Assembly (NCBI RefSeq): GCF_002803065.1
Contig: NZ_NNBL01000001.1
Location: 776,724-840,723 of the forward strand
DNA from: Streptomyces sp. CB01635
GTDB lineage: Bacteria; Actinomycetota; Actinomycetes; Streptomycetales; Streptomycetaceae
DNA length: 64,000 bases
Reading direction: 5' to 3'
Position 1 is the stretch's first letter. Every line of letters starts with the position of its first letter. Below, in pieces: positions 33,085 through 40,807 of the stretch. The notes under the pieces were generated by a model. It did not search any database, was not told the DNA's origin, and worked only from the letters and a program-made list of their open reading frames with translations. Position numbers and translations under genes: made by a program.

Positions 33085-34017
33085 GTGACGACGCATTCGA
33101 ACACCCCGGCAGGCTGGTACCCCGACCCCCAGGGCGCGCCCCAGACCCTGCGGTGGTGGGACGGCGCGCAGTGGACCGAGCACACCAGCCCTGTGCAGCA
33201 GCCCGCGGGCCAGCAGGTCCCGCAGCAGGCGCAGCGGCAGCCCCAACAGCAGCAAGTGCAGCAGCCGGTCCAGGGCCAGTTCGCGCAGCAGCAGCAGCAG
33301 CACGCGGCCGGCCCGTACGGGCAGCAGGCCCCGCAGCAGCAGAGTCACGTCGACCCCGCCAAGGTGCAGCGCCAGGTGCAGCACCAGGCCGGCGTCGCGC
33401 CCACCGCGCAGGGCGGCGGCAGCCTCTTCACCGAGCCGGTCCTGGTGGTGAACCAGAAGGCCAAGCTGATCGAGCTGACGAACGAGTACACCGTCATGGA
33501 TCAGAACGGCGCCCAGATCGGCTCCGTCGTCCAGGTCGGCCAGAGCACCCTCAAGAAGGTCGCGCGCTTCGTCTCCAGCCTCGACCAGTTCATGACCCAC
33601 AAGCTGGAGATCCGCGACGCGTACGGGCAGCCGCAGCTCGTCATGACGCGGCCCGCGAAGTTCATGAAGTCGCGTGTCGTCGTCGAGCGCCCGGACGGCT
33701 CGCCCGTGGGCGAGATCGTCCAGCAGAACATGATCGGCAAGATCAACTTCGGGATCAACGTGAACGGCCAGCAGATCGGCGCGATCAAGGCCGAGAACTG
33801 GCGGGCCTGGAACTTCTCGATCGTCGACCACGCCGACAACGAGGTCGCCCGCATCACGAAGACGTGGGAGGGACTCGCCAAGACGATGTTCACGACCGCG
33901 GACAACTACGTCCTCCAGATCCACTACCAGCTGCCCGAGCCGCTCCTGAGCCTCGTCGTGGCGACCGCCCTCACGGTGGACACCGCCCTCAAGCAGGACG
34001 CGCGCGGCTTCGGCTGA
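33085..34017 (+). CDS. DUF2510 + scramblase-like (LURP-one-related) protein with Gln-rich linker
   Basis: This 310-aa protein has three parts. A DUF2510 motif (AGWYPDPQG...LRWWDGAQWTEHT) covers about 8-32. A Gln-rich linker at about 35-100 is encoded partly by cag repeats. A phospholipid-scramblase/Tubby-like domain follows at about 112-300 (TEPVLVVNQKAKLIELTNEY, ITKTWEGLAKTMFTTADNY, DTALKQD). No membrane anchor is evident except the amphipathic C-terminal helix. Family members are abundant in actinobacteria, and the function is not established. TAGTGT ends 6 nt before the GTG start, suggesting a leaderless transcript. The upstream phospholipase C is on the same strand, but a 140-bp gap argues against a shared operon. 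Confidence 0.85.
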   Translation: MTTHSNTPAGWYPDPQGAPQTLRWWDGAQWTEHTSPVQQPAGQQVPQQAQRQPQQQQVQQPVQGQFAQQQQQHAAGPYGQQAPQQQSHVDPAKVQRQVQHQAGVAPTAQGGGSLFTEPVLVVNQKAKLIELTNEYTVMDQNGAQIGSVVQVGQSTLKKVARFVSSLDQFMTHKLEIRDAYGQPQLVMTRPAKFMKSRVVVERPDGSPVGEIVQQNMIGKINFGINVNGQQIGAIKAENWRAWNFSIVDHADNEVARITKTWEGLAKTMFTTADNYVLQIHYQLPEPLLSLVVATALTVDTALKQDARGFG

Positions 34018-34042
34018 CCGGGCCTGCGCCCAGGGCGCCGGT

Positions 34043-35587
34043 TCACCGCGACGTGGGCTGCTCCAGTCCCGCCTGCTCGTCAGCCCCGGCCGTCGTCCCG
34101 TGCGCGGCCGGGACGCGCGGTCCGCCCGCCCGGCGCGCGCTCGGGACCAGCAGCGCAGCGAGCGCGGCGGCGAGGCACAGCGCCGCGAGCAGCGTGAAGC
34201 CGTGGGTGTACCCGGAGGCGTAGGGGAGTCCCGACGCCTGGAGGTGCCCTGTGACCAGGCTGCTCATCACGGCGGCGCCGATCGAGCCGCCGATGGTGCG
34301 GATGTTGGCGTTCATGCCGGTGGCCGCGCCGGTCTGCGCCGCCGGGACGCTCTGCACGATCAGGTTCGCCATGGACGCGAACGCGAGCCCGATGCCGAGC
34401 CCGAACACGCCTGCCGCGAGGGCGACTTGCCACTGCTCGGAGTGCCAGGCGGCGAGCATCGCGCAGGAGACGGCGCCCAGCGCGGCGCCGGTGGTGAGCA
34501 GCGTCTTCGCCCCTACGGCGGGTTCGAGCCGGCCGCTGAGCACCCCGGCGAGGAACATCGCCACGAGCATGGGGAGCATCAACAGCCCCGCGCCCGTCAC
34601 GCTCGCCCCGAACCCGTACCCGGCGGACGAGGGTGTCTGGGCGAACCCGGGCAGGAACGACCACACCGCGTACATCCCCGAGCCGAAGAGCAGCGCGGCC
34701 GTGTTCGTCGTCCACACGGCGGGCAGCCGCATGACGCGCAGGTCGATCAGCGGGCTCGCGGAGCGTGCCTCGGCGAGCACCCACGCGGCGAAGAGGACGA
34801 CGGCGGCGGCCAGCAGACCGACGACCTTGATCGATGCCCAGCCCCATGACGTGGCCTGGCTGATGGGCAGCAGCAGGGCGACGAGCCAGCCGGAGAGCAG
34901 CACGGAGCCGAGCCAGTTCACGCGTCCCGTGCCGCGCGTCGGCGACTCGGGAACGTAGCGGTACGCGATCAGCGCCGTCACCGCGACGACGGCCGCGGGC
35001 AGCCAGAACAGCCAGCGGTAGTCGAGCGCGCCCACGATCGGCCCGGCCGCGACCATGCCCACACCGCCGCCGGCCGCGATGACGGCGGACAGGTTGCTGA
35101 TGCTGGGGCTGACCCGGTGTCCGGGGAACTCGTCGCGGATGATGCCGAACGACAGCGGGAAGAGCGCGCCGCCGATGCCCTGGACGACACGGGCGACGAT
35201 GAGCACGGTGATGCTCGGGGCGAGGGCCGCGAGCACACAGCCCACGGTCAGCGCGACGAGCGCGGCGACCATGGTGCGCTTCTTGCCGACGAGGTCGCCG
35301 ACCCGGCCGAGTATGGGCGTGAAGATCGAGGCGGACAGCAGATAGGCGGTCATCACCCAGGTCGAGGTGGCCTGGCTGGTGTGCAGCGCGTGCTGGACGG
35401 TGGGCAGGGCCGGGGCGACCAGCGACTGCATCATCGAGAACACGCCGGCACCCGTCGCGAGGACCGCGAAGGTGAGGCGGTTGGAGCTCCTGGGCGCCGG
35501 GCTCGGCGCCTGGGGATTCCGGGACATGGGATTCCGGGACATGGGATTCCGGGTCGTGCGAGGGGACGTCGTGCGATTCCGGTTCAA
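34043..35587 (-). CDS. MFS drug-efflux transporter (DHA2/EmrB-QacA type)
   Basis: This 514-aa protein has 14 predicted spans. It opens with a hydrophilic tail that contains MSRNP repeated (encoded by a 15-bp tandem repeat). Then come LTFAVLATGAGVFSMMQSLVAPALPTVQ and the family motif GRVGDLVGKKR after helix 2. These proteins export drugs, dyes or secondary metabolites with protons. TTG 35587 is the longest start; ATG codons inside the MSRNP repeats (35542, 35527) are alternatives. The gene is divergent from a TetR regulator, with palindromic operator-like sites between them, a classical repressor/efflux pair. Confidence 0.9.
   Translation of the reverse strand: MNRNRTTSPRTTRNPMSRNPMSRNPQAPSPAPRSSNRLTFAVLATGAGVFSMMQSLVAPALPTVQHALHTSQATSTWVMTAYLLSASIFTPILGRVGDLVGKKRTMVAALVALTVGCVLAALAPSITVLIVARVVQGIGGALFPLSFGIIRDEFPGHRVSPSISNLSAVIAAGGGVGMVAAGPIVGALDYRWLFWLPAAVVAVTALIAYRYVPESPTRGTGRVNWLGSVLLSGWLVALLLPISQATSWGWASIKVVGLLAAAVVLFAAWVLAEARSASPLIDLRVMRLPAVWTTNTAALLFGSGMYAVWSFLPGFAQTPSSAGYGFGASVTGAGLLMLPMLVAMFLAGVLSGRLEPAVGAKTLLTTGAALGAVSCAMLAAWHSEQWQVALAAGVFGLGIGLAFASMANLIVQSVPAAQTGAATGMNANIRTIGGSIGAAVMSSLVTGHLQASGLPYASGYTHGFTLLAALCLAAALAALLVPSARRAGGPRVPAAHGTTAGADEQAGLEQPTSR
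35513..35557. repeat. 15-bp tandem repeat in the 5' end of the MFS gene
   Basis: GGGATTCCGGGACAT occurs twice and a third diverged copy ends GGGTCGT. Each unit encodes five residues (MSRNP), so copy-number change would keep the frame and also add or remove ATG start codons. Confidence 0.8.
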
Positions 35588-35751
35588 GGCGGTGTCTCTC
35601 TGAACGGAAGGTGGCCAGGCGCACCGGCGTGACCTGCGGCAAGGGCCGCGGTCCGCCGGCGCGCGCGAGCTGGGAGGATGGTGGGATCCGGCCGTTTCGG
35701 CCGGTCTGACCGCAGCACTGTGCGGCGGGGCGCGGGGTGCGCCGACTGCTA

Positions 35752-35800
35752 AAGTGGAGGCACCCCTCGACTTGGATAACGATAGCGGAGGGGTGCCTCC
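35752..35800. promoter_or_regulatory. Two palindromic TetR-type operators in the MFS/tetR intergenic region
   Basis: Site 1 (35752-35773) begins AAGTGGAGG and ends CTCGACTT; site 2 (35785-35800) is CGGAGGGGTGCCTCCG. The 13-bp arms GGAGGCACCCCTC (35756-35768) and GAGGGGTGCCTCC (35788-35800) are exact complements. The layout fits a TetR dimer pair repressing both divergent genes. Confidence 0.7.
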
Positions 35801-35847
35801 GGTACAACCTCGGCAGCCCGCGCTGCCTCACCCCGGGAGTGGCACGC

Positions 35848-36438
35848 ATGACGGACAGGGAACTCGTCGGCGGGATCGTCGCGGCCCAGCGCCCGCGCCG
35901 CGCGGACGCGCGCCGCAACTTCGACGCGCTCCTCGCCGCGGCCCGCGACGCGTTCGCCGAGAAGGGCGCGGAGGCGTCGCTCGAGGACATCGCCCGCAAG
36001 GCCGGCGTCGGCATCGGCACGCTGTACCGCAACTTCCCCACGCGCAGGCACCTCTTCGAGACGGTCTACGCGGAAGAGGTCGACGCCCTGTGCCGGCTCG
36101 CCGACGAACTCGCGGACGCCCCGCCGTGGGACGGGCTCGCCACGTGGCTGCGCCGGTTCGTGGACTACACCGTCACCAAGCGCGCCATCAGGGACGCACT
36201 CAGCGGTGAGTCGGACATCTTCGTCTCCTGCCGCCGCGCCATGATCGACGCCGGTGAACCGCTGCTGCTGCGCGCGCAGGCCGCCGGGGAGGTCCGCGAG
36301 GACATGTCCTTCGATGACCTGCTCCGCCTGATCTCCGGCGTCACCGGCGCGGCCTACGTGGACACCGAGCAGCGCGACCGGGTCTTCGGCATCACGCTCG
36401 ACGGGATGAGGACGCGCCCCGCGCCTCGCAAGCCGTGA
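35848..36438 (+). CDS. TetR/AcrR-family transcriptional regulator
   Basis: This 196-aa regulator has its helix-turn-helix at about 20-70: ARRNFDALLAAARDAFAEKG, then EASLEDIARKAGVGIGTLYRNFPTRRHLFE. The C-terminal all-helical part should bind a ligand and dimerise (SBP56/SACE_7040-like TetR C-domain cannot be assigned more closely). It is divergent from the MFS exporter, and two palindromes lie between them, so it most likely represses the pump until an exported compound binds. The ATG at 35848 follows a GGGAGTGG ribosome-binding region; the open frame upstream crosses the operator and is not coding. Confidence 0.92.
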   Translation: MTDRELVGGIVAAQRPRRADARRNFDALLAAARDAFAEKGAEASLEDIARKAGVGIGTLYRNFPTRRHLFETVYAEEVDALCRLADELADAPPWDGLATWLRRFVDYTVTKRAIRDALSGESDIFVSCRRAMIDAGEPLLLRAQAAGEVREDMSFDDLLRLISGVTGAAYVDTEQRDRVFGITLDGMRTRPAPRKP

Positions 36439-36491
36439 CGCGGGACCCGTACAGCGGATCGTGCGATGCGGAGGCCGTGAAGGGGCCGCTC

Positions 36492-37550
36492 TCAGGACGC
36501 CTGGAGTGCGCCCGGTGCCGGTTCCGGCTGGGGCGGGACCGACGGCAGGATGACCACCGTGCCCGGCAGTACGGGCATCGGCGGAAGGCTCTGCAGGCCC
36601 GGCAGCCCAGGCAGGCTCGCGACCGGGCCGGGCTCCGTCACGCGGGGCGGCAGCTCGGGCAGCGGTTCCGCCGCCGTGAGCGACGGCTGCGGTCGGGCCT
36701 CCGGAGTCTCTTGGGTCTCTTGGGTCTCCGGTGACGTGCGCGTGAGGAGCAGGACGCCGCGGGCCGCGAGCGTCGCCCCCGCCGCCGCGAGCAGAATCCC
36801 CGTGATCCCGCCCTGGAGCCGCTCGCCGAGCAGCGTCACGCCGATGATCGCCGCGGCCACCGGGTTGGAGAGGGTGACCATCGCGAGCGGAGCGCCGAGG
36901 CCACCGCGGTAGGCGACCTGGGACAGGAGCAGGCCGCCCGCCGCGAACGCCGCGATCAGCAGCGCCACGACGATCACCTTGACGCTGAGCAGCGGCCCCG
37001 TCCGGTCGGTGACCGCGACGGTCACGGTCTGGGCGAGCGCCGAGGCGATGCCCGAGGCGAGACCGGAGGCCGTCGCGTGCCGCAGCCCCGGCTTCGCGCC
37101 GCGCCGAGACAGGAGACCGATCAGGGCGGCCGTCGTACCGGCGACGGCGAGCGCCTCGCCGAGGCTGAGCGTGTCGTCGGGGGCCGGGCCCGAGGCCGTG
37201 AGCAGGAGCGCGCCGAGCCCGGCGAGCGTGAGCGCGGTGCCGCGCCATTCGACGGACAGGACGCGCCGCCCGGCCAAGCGCGCCCCGAGCGGCACGGCCG
37301 CGACGAGCGTCAGCGCGCCGAGGGGCTGTACGAGGGTGAGGGGGCCGTACTTGAGGGCCGCCACATGCAGGAGCGCGGCGGACGCGTTGAGCAGGACCGA
37401 CCCCCACCAGGCGCCCGTGCCGAGCAGGCCGAGGACGCCCGAGTCGGTCCCCGCGGTGCGTGACGCGAGGCGTTCCTGGGCGACGGCGGCAGCGGCGTAG
37501 GCGACCGCCGAGACGAGGGAGAGAGCTACGGCGAGGAGGGTGGCGTTCAC
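36492..37550 (-). CDS. DMT-superfamily (EamA-like) transporter
   Basis: This 352-aa protein has about nine to ten membrane helices (residues 1-285). Motifs typical of EamA/DMT carriers include KYGPLTLVQPLGALTLVAAVPLG and GAPLAMVTLSNPVAAAIIGVTLLGERL. A Pro-rich C-terminal tail of about 65 residues follows, which is unusual. Such proteins export amino acids, nucleotides or drugs, or serve as divalent-cation carriers; the substrate is unknown. Its GTG overlaps the stop of the PAP2 gene (GTGA), so both belong to one operon controlled from the TetR operator region at 38673-38726. It converges with the tetR gene at 35848-36438. Confidence 0.85.
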   Translation of the reverse strand: MNATLLAVALSLVSAVAYAAAAVAQERLASRTAGTDSGVLGLLGTGAWWGSVLLNASAALLHVAALKYGPLTLVQPLGALTLVAAVPLGARLAGRRVLSVEWRGTALTLAGLGALLLTASGPAPDDTLSLGEALAVAGTTAALIGLLSRRGAKPGLRHATASGLASGIASALAQTVTVAVTDRTGPLLSVKVIVVALLIAAFAAGGLLLSQVAYRGGLGAPLAMVTLSNPVAAAIIGVTLLGERLQGGITGILLAAAGATLAARGVLLLTRTSPETQETQETPEARPQPSLTAAEPLPELPPRVTEPGPVASLPGLPGLQSLPPMPVLPGTVVILPSVPPQPEPAPGALQAS

Positions 37551-38602
37551 CGGTGTGCTCCTGACGCCGTGAGGACTTCGCGCCCCGGACGTGCCGCTCC
37601 CGAGGTGACCGACGCGACCGGCGCGTCGACGGCGGACACAGAGCCTGCCGTCACCGACACCGGGATGCGCGCGAGCACTTCGGACGCGGAGAGGGAGCCG
37701 CCGCGCTGATGCGCCGGGGTCCAGGGGGCGGGGATCGCCGCGCCCATGGTCTCCGCGGTCGCCGTGAGCGAGGCCGCGGCGCGCGGGGCGGGCAGCAGGC
37801 GCCGGCCGATGGACCGACCGGGCTTCGCGGCCTGAGTGGTGCCGGGCAGCCGGATCACCGCGAGCGCGATGCCCAGGAGGGCCGTCGCCACGATCGCGTC
37901 CAGCCAGTAGTGGTTCGCCGTGCCGACGACGACGAACAGAGTCAGTGCCGGGTGCAGGAGCCACAGCCAGCGCAGCCGGGAGCGGGTCGCTGCGATCAGG
38001 CCGACGGCGACCATCAGGGCCCAGCCGAAGTGCAGCGACGGCATCGCGGCGAACTGGTTCGCCATCGAGTCGGTCTGCGGCGTCGCGCCATAGACGGTCG
38101 GCCCGTACACCTGCCCGGTGTCCACGAGGTGCGCGGCGGCCAGCATCCGGGGCGGGGCCAGCGGGAAGGTGAGATGCAGCACAAGGGCCGCCGCGGTGAG
38201 GGCGGCCAGTACCCGGCGCGTCCATATGTAGTGCCGGGGCCTGCACAGATACAGCCAGATCAGAAAGGCGGCCGTCGCCGGGAAGTGCACCGTCGCGTAG
38301 TACGTGTTCGCGATGTGGACGAGGCCGTCGCTGTGCAGCAGGGCATGCTGCACAGCGCCCTCGCCCGGCAGATGGACGGCGCGTTCGAGGTCCCACACGC
38401 GGTGCGCGTTGTGGAACGCCTCGCCGGTGTGGCCATTGGCCAGTTGCCTGCCGAACTTGTAGACGAGGAACAGTCCGACGACCAGCAGGAGCTCCCGGAC
38501 CAGGGGCGGGCGGGCGACGACATCCGGCTGGTGGCCGACGGCGTCCGTCTCGCGGCCGGCTGTGTCCGGCTCCGGTTCGGCAGGCTCGGTAAGGGAATTC
38601 AT
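37547..38602 (-). CDS. PAP2-superfamily membrane phosphatase (Aur1/inositolphosphotransferase-like)
   Basis: This 351-aa protein has about six membrane helices. The phosphatase motifs are visible as AAMPSLHFGWALM and VGTANHYWLDAIVATALLG, with catalytic His in each; KFGRQLANGH contributes the first motif. The family dephosphorylates lipid phosphates or transfers phospho-head groups in the membrane. The last 90 residues are a hydrophilic Ala/Ser/Thr-rich tail. The ATG at 38602 was chosen because AAAAGGGG precedes it; the frame extends further into the operator region, which cannot be coding. It is the first gene of an operon with the DMT transporter, opposite a TetR gene. Confidence 0.87.
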   Translation of the reverse strand: MNSLTEPAEPEPDTAGRETDAVGHQPDVVARPPLVRELLLVVGLFLVYKFGRQLANGHTGEAFHNAHRVWDLERAVHLPGEGAVQHALLHSDGLVHIANTYYATVHFPATAAFLIWLYLCRPRHYIWTRRVLAALTAAALVLHLTFPLAPPRMLAAAHLVDTGQVYGPTVYGATPQTDSMANQFAAMPSLHFGWALMVAVGLIAATRSRLRWLWLLHPALTLFVVVGTANHYWLDAIVATALLGIALAVIRLPGTTQAAKPGRSIGRRLLPAPRAAASLTATAETMGAAIPAPWTPAHQRGGSLSASEVLARIPVSVTAGSVSAVDAPVASVTSGAARPGREVLTASGAHR

Positions 38603-38672
38603 CCCCCGGCCCCTTTTCATGACGACTGGGTGGTGCGGTGATGCGGAGGTGAGCGCGGCGTGAACCGAGCTC

Positions 38673-38726
38673 ATCGATACGCCAGTGTACCGAAACGCTG
38701 GCGTACCGGTACACTGGCGTATCGAT
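38673..38726. promoter_or_regulatory. TetR operator array between PAP2 and tetR genes
   Basis: The 20-bp arms starting ATCGATACGCCAG (38673-38692) and its exact complement (38707-38726) flank 14 bp. The half-site CTGGCGTA also recurs in direct orientation at 38698 and 38714. Three copies of the same half-site in about 50 bp suggest two overlapping dimer sites covering both divergent promoters. Confidence 0.8.
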
Positions 38727-38751
38727 AGCGGAGATCGCGAGGAGAAGAGCC

Positions 38752-39372
38752 ATGGAGTCCCAGGAGCAGGCAGGCACATCAGTGACCACTTCGCGCCGCT
38801 CCAAGATCACTCCGGAGCGCGAGCGGGAGTTCTACGACGCGGTCCTCGACCAGCTCCGCGAGAACGGCTACGAGGCGCTCACCATGGAGGGCGTCGCGGC
38901 CCAGGCGTGCTGCAGCAAGTCCACGCTCTACCGGCAGTGGAAGACGAAGCCGCAGCTCGTGGCCGCCGCACTGCGGGCGGGACGCTGCGTGAAGTTCGCC
39001 AGTGTCGACACAGGTACGTTCGCCGGGGACCTGCGCTCGGCCGCTCGCGCGGCGGCGCAGCAGGCCGGACGCGACACCCAGCTCGTCCAGGCCCTCGGCC
39101 ACGCGGTCCTCAGTGACGAGGAACTCCAGGGGGCGCTGCGCGAGGCCCTGGTCGAGCCGGAGCTGGCCGCGCTCGGGGCGATGGTCGACCGGGCCGTGGC
39201 GCGCGGCGAGATCGCCGCGGACCATCCGGCCGTCGAGTTCCTGGCCGCCCAGCTGCTCGGGGTTCAGCGCATCCGCCCGGTCCTCGAGGGCCGGTACGCG
39301 GACGCGGACTACCTCACCCGCTTCGTCGACGCCGTGGTGCTGCCCGCACTCGGCCTGAGCGAAGCCACCTGA
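38752..39372 (+). CDS. TetR-family transcriptional regulator
   Basis: This 206-aa regulator has its helix-turn-helix at about 22-75: EREFYDAVLDQLRENGYEAL, then TMEGVAAQACCSKSTLYRQWKTKPQLVAAALR. The C-terminal part is the long-helix TetR_C type (ALGHAVLSDEELQGALREALVEPE), common among regulators of lipid or drug-efflux genes. It is divergent from the PAP2-DMT operon with a strong operator array between, so autoregulation and repression of that operon are likely. The ATG at 38752 has GGAGAAGAG upstream. A terminator hairpin follows at 39381-39410. Confidence 0.92.
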   Translation: MESQEQAGTSVTTSRRSKITPEREREFYDAVLDQLRENGYEALTMEGVAAQACCSKSTLYRQWKTKPQLVAAALRAGRCVKFASVDTGTFAGDLRSAARAAAQQAGRDTQLVQALGHAVLSDEELQGALREALVEPELAALGAMVDRAVARGEIAADHPAVEFLAAQLLGVQRIRPVLEGRYADADYLTRFVDAVVLPALGLSEAT

Positions 39373-39380
39373 ACGGGAGG

Positions 39381-39410
39381 CCGCCGTCTGTCGGGATGAC
39401 CGGACGGCGG
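39381..39410 (+). terminator. Terminator hairpin after tetR
   Basis: CCGCCGTC and GACGGCGG pair around a 14-nt loop, 9 bp after the tetR stop. Confidence 0.6.
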
Positions 39411-39454
39411 TCTGCCCGCGCCGCACCGTGGGGACGGGCGCGGCGCGCACCCCC

Positions 39455-39500
39455 GGGCCGGGCGGGTCCCTCCTTGAGCGGAGTGGGACCTGCCCGGCCC
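39455..39500 (-). terminator. Terminator hairpin after the DUF2510 gene
   Basis: Two 16-nt arms (GGGCCGGGCGGGTCCC and complement) pair with one mismatch around a 14-nt loop, 60 bp beyond the DUF2510 gene's stop. Confidence 0.6.
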
Positions 39501-39562
39501 CTGGGCTTTCCCTGTGGCGCCCGACGGGTTGTGGCGGGGTCCTGCATGTGTCGCGTGGAGCC

Positions 39563-40633
39563 CTACACGTCCTGCCCGTTGCCGCCGCCCTCGGCGATCG
39601 CGGACTTCTTGATGCCCTTGGTGATCTTGTCCATCGAGGTCACGTCCGGCGCCTTGTCGTTCACGTCGATGCCGAAGCGGACGACGACCAGCGACTTGGG
39701 GTTGGCCGGCGCGGGGAAGACCAGCGACTCGACGTAGCCGTCGTCGCCCTTGGCCGTGACGACCTGCCAGCGCACCAGATAGCCCTGCCGGCCCGCCACG
39801 GTGACGGCCTTGGAGGCCAGTTCCCTGTGCGAGGTGATCTTCCCGTAGATCGCGCCGCCGTAGGACTCCTGCGCGTTCTTGGAGATGTCCTCCTTGGCCG
39901 CGGCCTCCGCGCCGGTCGCCTTGAGCTTCAGCGCCTCGGCCGACGCCGAGAACGCGCCGCCGCGCACACACTGCTGCTTCGTGTCGCCGGGGCAGGCGTA
40001 CGGGCCGGTCGTCACCCCCGCGTTGCCGCCCTTCGTCGTGCCGCCGGTCCAGCCGTCGAGCACGGGCATCGACACCCCGTTGACGAGGTCGGCGGCGAAG
40101 CCGTCGCCGGAACCCGGTGCCTGCGGCGCGCCACTCTCGCCACCGGAGCCACCGGAGCCACCGGACCCGCCACTGCCCCCGCTGCCGCCCGTCCCGTCCC
40201 CCGGCCCCTGAGGAAGTCCCGGGGAAGCAGAGGGACTTGACGAGGAGCCGGCCCGGTCGCTCTTGCCGTCGCCGTCCCCGGACGTCAGCGCGTACACGCC
40301 GCCGACGATGCCGCCGAGCACCACCACAGCGACAACGGCGGCGATGGCTATCTTGAGGCCACGCTTCGGCTTCGGCTCCGGGTACGCGGGGTAGCCCGGG
40401 TATCCGGGATGGCCGAACTGGCCCTGCGGCTGGGAGGTCTGCGGATAGCCGTACGCCTGCGGATGCGCGCCGGGAGCCGCCGGCGCGTACGCGGGCGGGG
40501 CGGGCGTGGCGCCGGCCTCGGTGGCACGGGTCTGCTCCGTCCACACACTGCCGTCCCACCAGCGTTCGGTGCGGGGGCCTTCGGGCTTCTGGCCGGGATC
40601 GGGGTACCAGCCGGGGGGAGTCACCTGGGTCAT
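39563..40633 (-). CDS. DUF2510 single-pass membrane protein with extracytoplasmic domain
   Basis: This 356-aa protein begins with a DUF2510 motif (PGWYPDPGQ...RWWDGSVWTEQT, about 7-35) and a Pro/Tyr/Gly-rich stretch. One transmembrane helix follows at about 92-113 (IAIAAVVAVVVLGGIVGGVYAL). Then comes a low-complexity Ser/Gly linker with GGS repeats (about 145-165), and finally an outside domain of about 190 residues with a Cys pair (YACPGDTKQQC) and VAGRQGYLVRWQVV. The outer domain resembles uncharacterised actinomycete surface domains of unknown function. The ATG at 40633 is supported by TACTGT seven bases upstream; the longer frame (12 more codons) lies over that promoter. Confidence 0.83.
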   Translation of the reverse strand: MTQVTPPGWYPDPGQKPEGPRTERWWDGSVWTEQTRATEAGATPAPPAYAPAAPGAHPQAYGYPQTSQPQGQFGHPGYPGYPAYPEPKPKRGLKIAIAAVVAVVVLGGIVGGVYALTSGDGDGKSDRAGSSSSPSASPGLPQGPGDGTGGSGGSGGSGGSGGSGGESGAPQAPGSGDGFAADLVNGVSMPVLDGWTGGTTKGGNAGVTTGPYACPGDTKQQCVRGGAFSASAEALKLKATGAEAAAKEDISKNAQESYGGAIYGKITSHRELASKAVTVAGRQGYLVRWQVVTAKGDDGYVESLVFPAPANPKSLVVVRFGIDVNDKAPDVTSMDKITKGIKKSAIAEGGGNGQDV

Positions 40634-40640
40634 GGGCGCC

Positions 40641-40646
40641 ACAGTA
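40641..40646 (-). promoter_or_regulatory. -10 element of a leaderless DUF2510 transcript
   Basis: On the minus strand TACTGT ends 7 nt before the ATG, which decides the start codon of the membrane protein. Confidence 0.45.
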
Positions 40647-40807
40647 TGAGGCGTGCGTGAAAGAGGCATGAGAGGGGGCAGGTCCGGTTCCGGAAGGGCA
40701 CCTCCTCACTTACGGCGAAGACCTGCGCAGACCCCCACCCACAACCCCCCGGCTCCGGCTACTCTCGACATCTGTACGTCGGTTGAGCGACTTCGGGAGG
40801 GTGCGGG

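Noticed and set aside
33200..33350. CAG-rich stretch as microsatellite or CRISPR-like repeat
   Set aside because: It encodes the Gln-rich linker of the scramblase-like protein; units are irregular and in frame, with no spacers.
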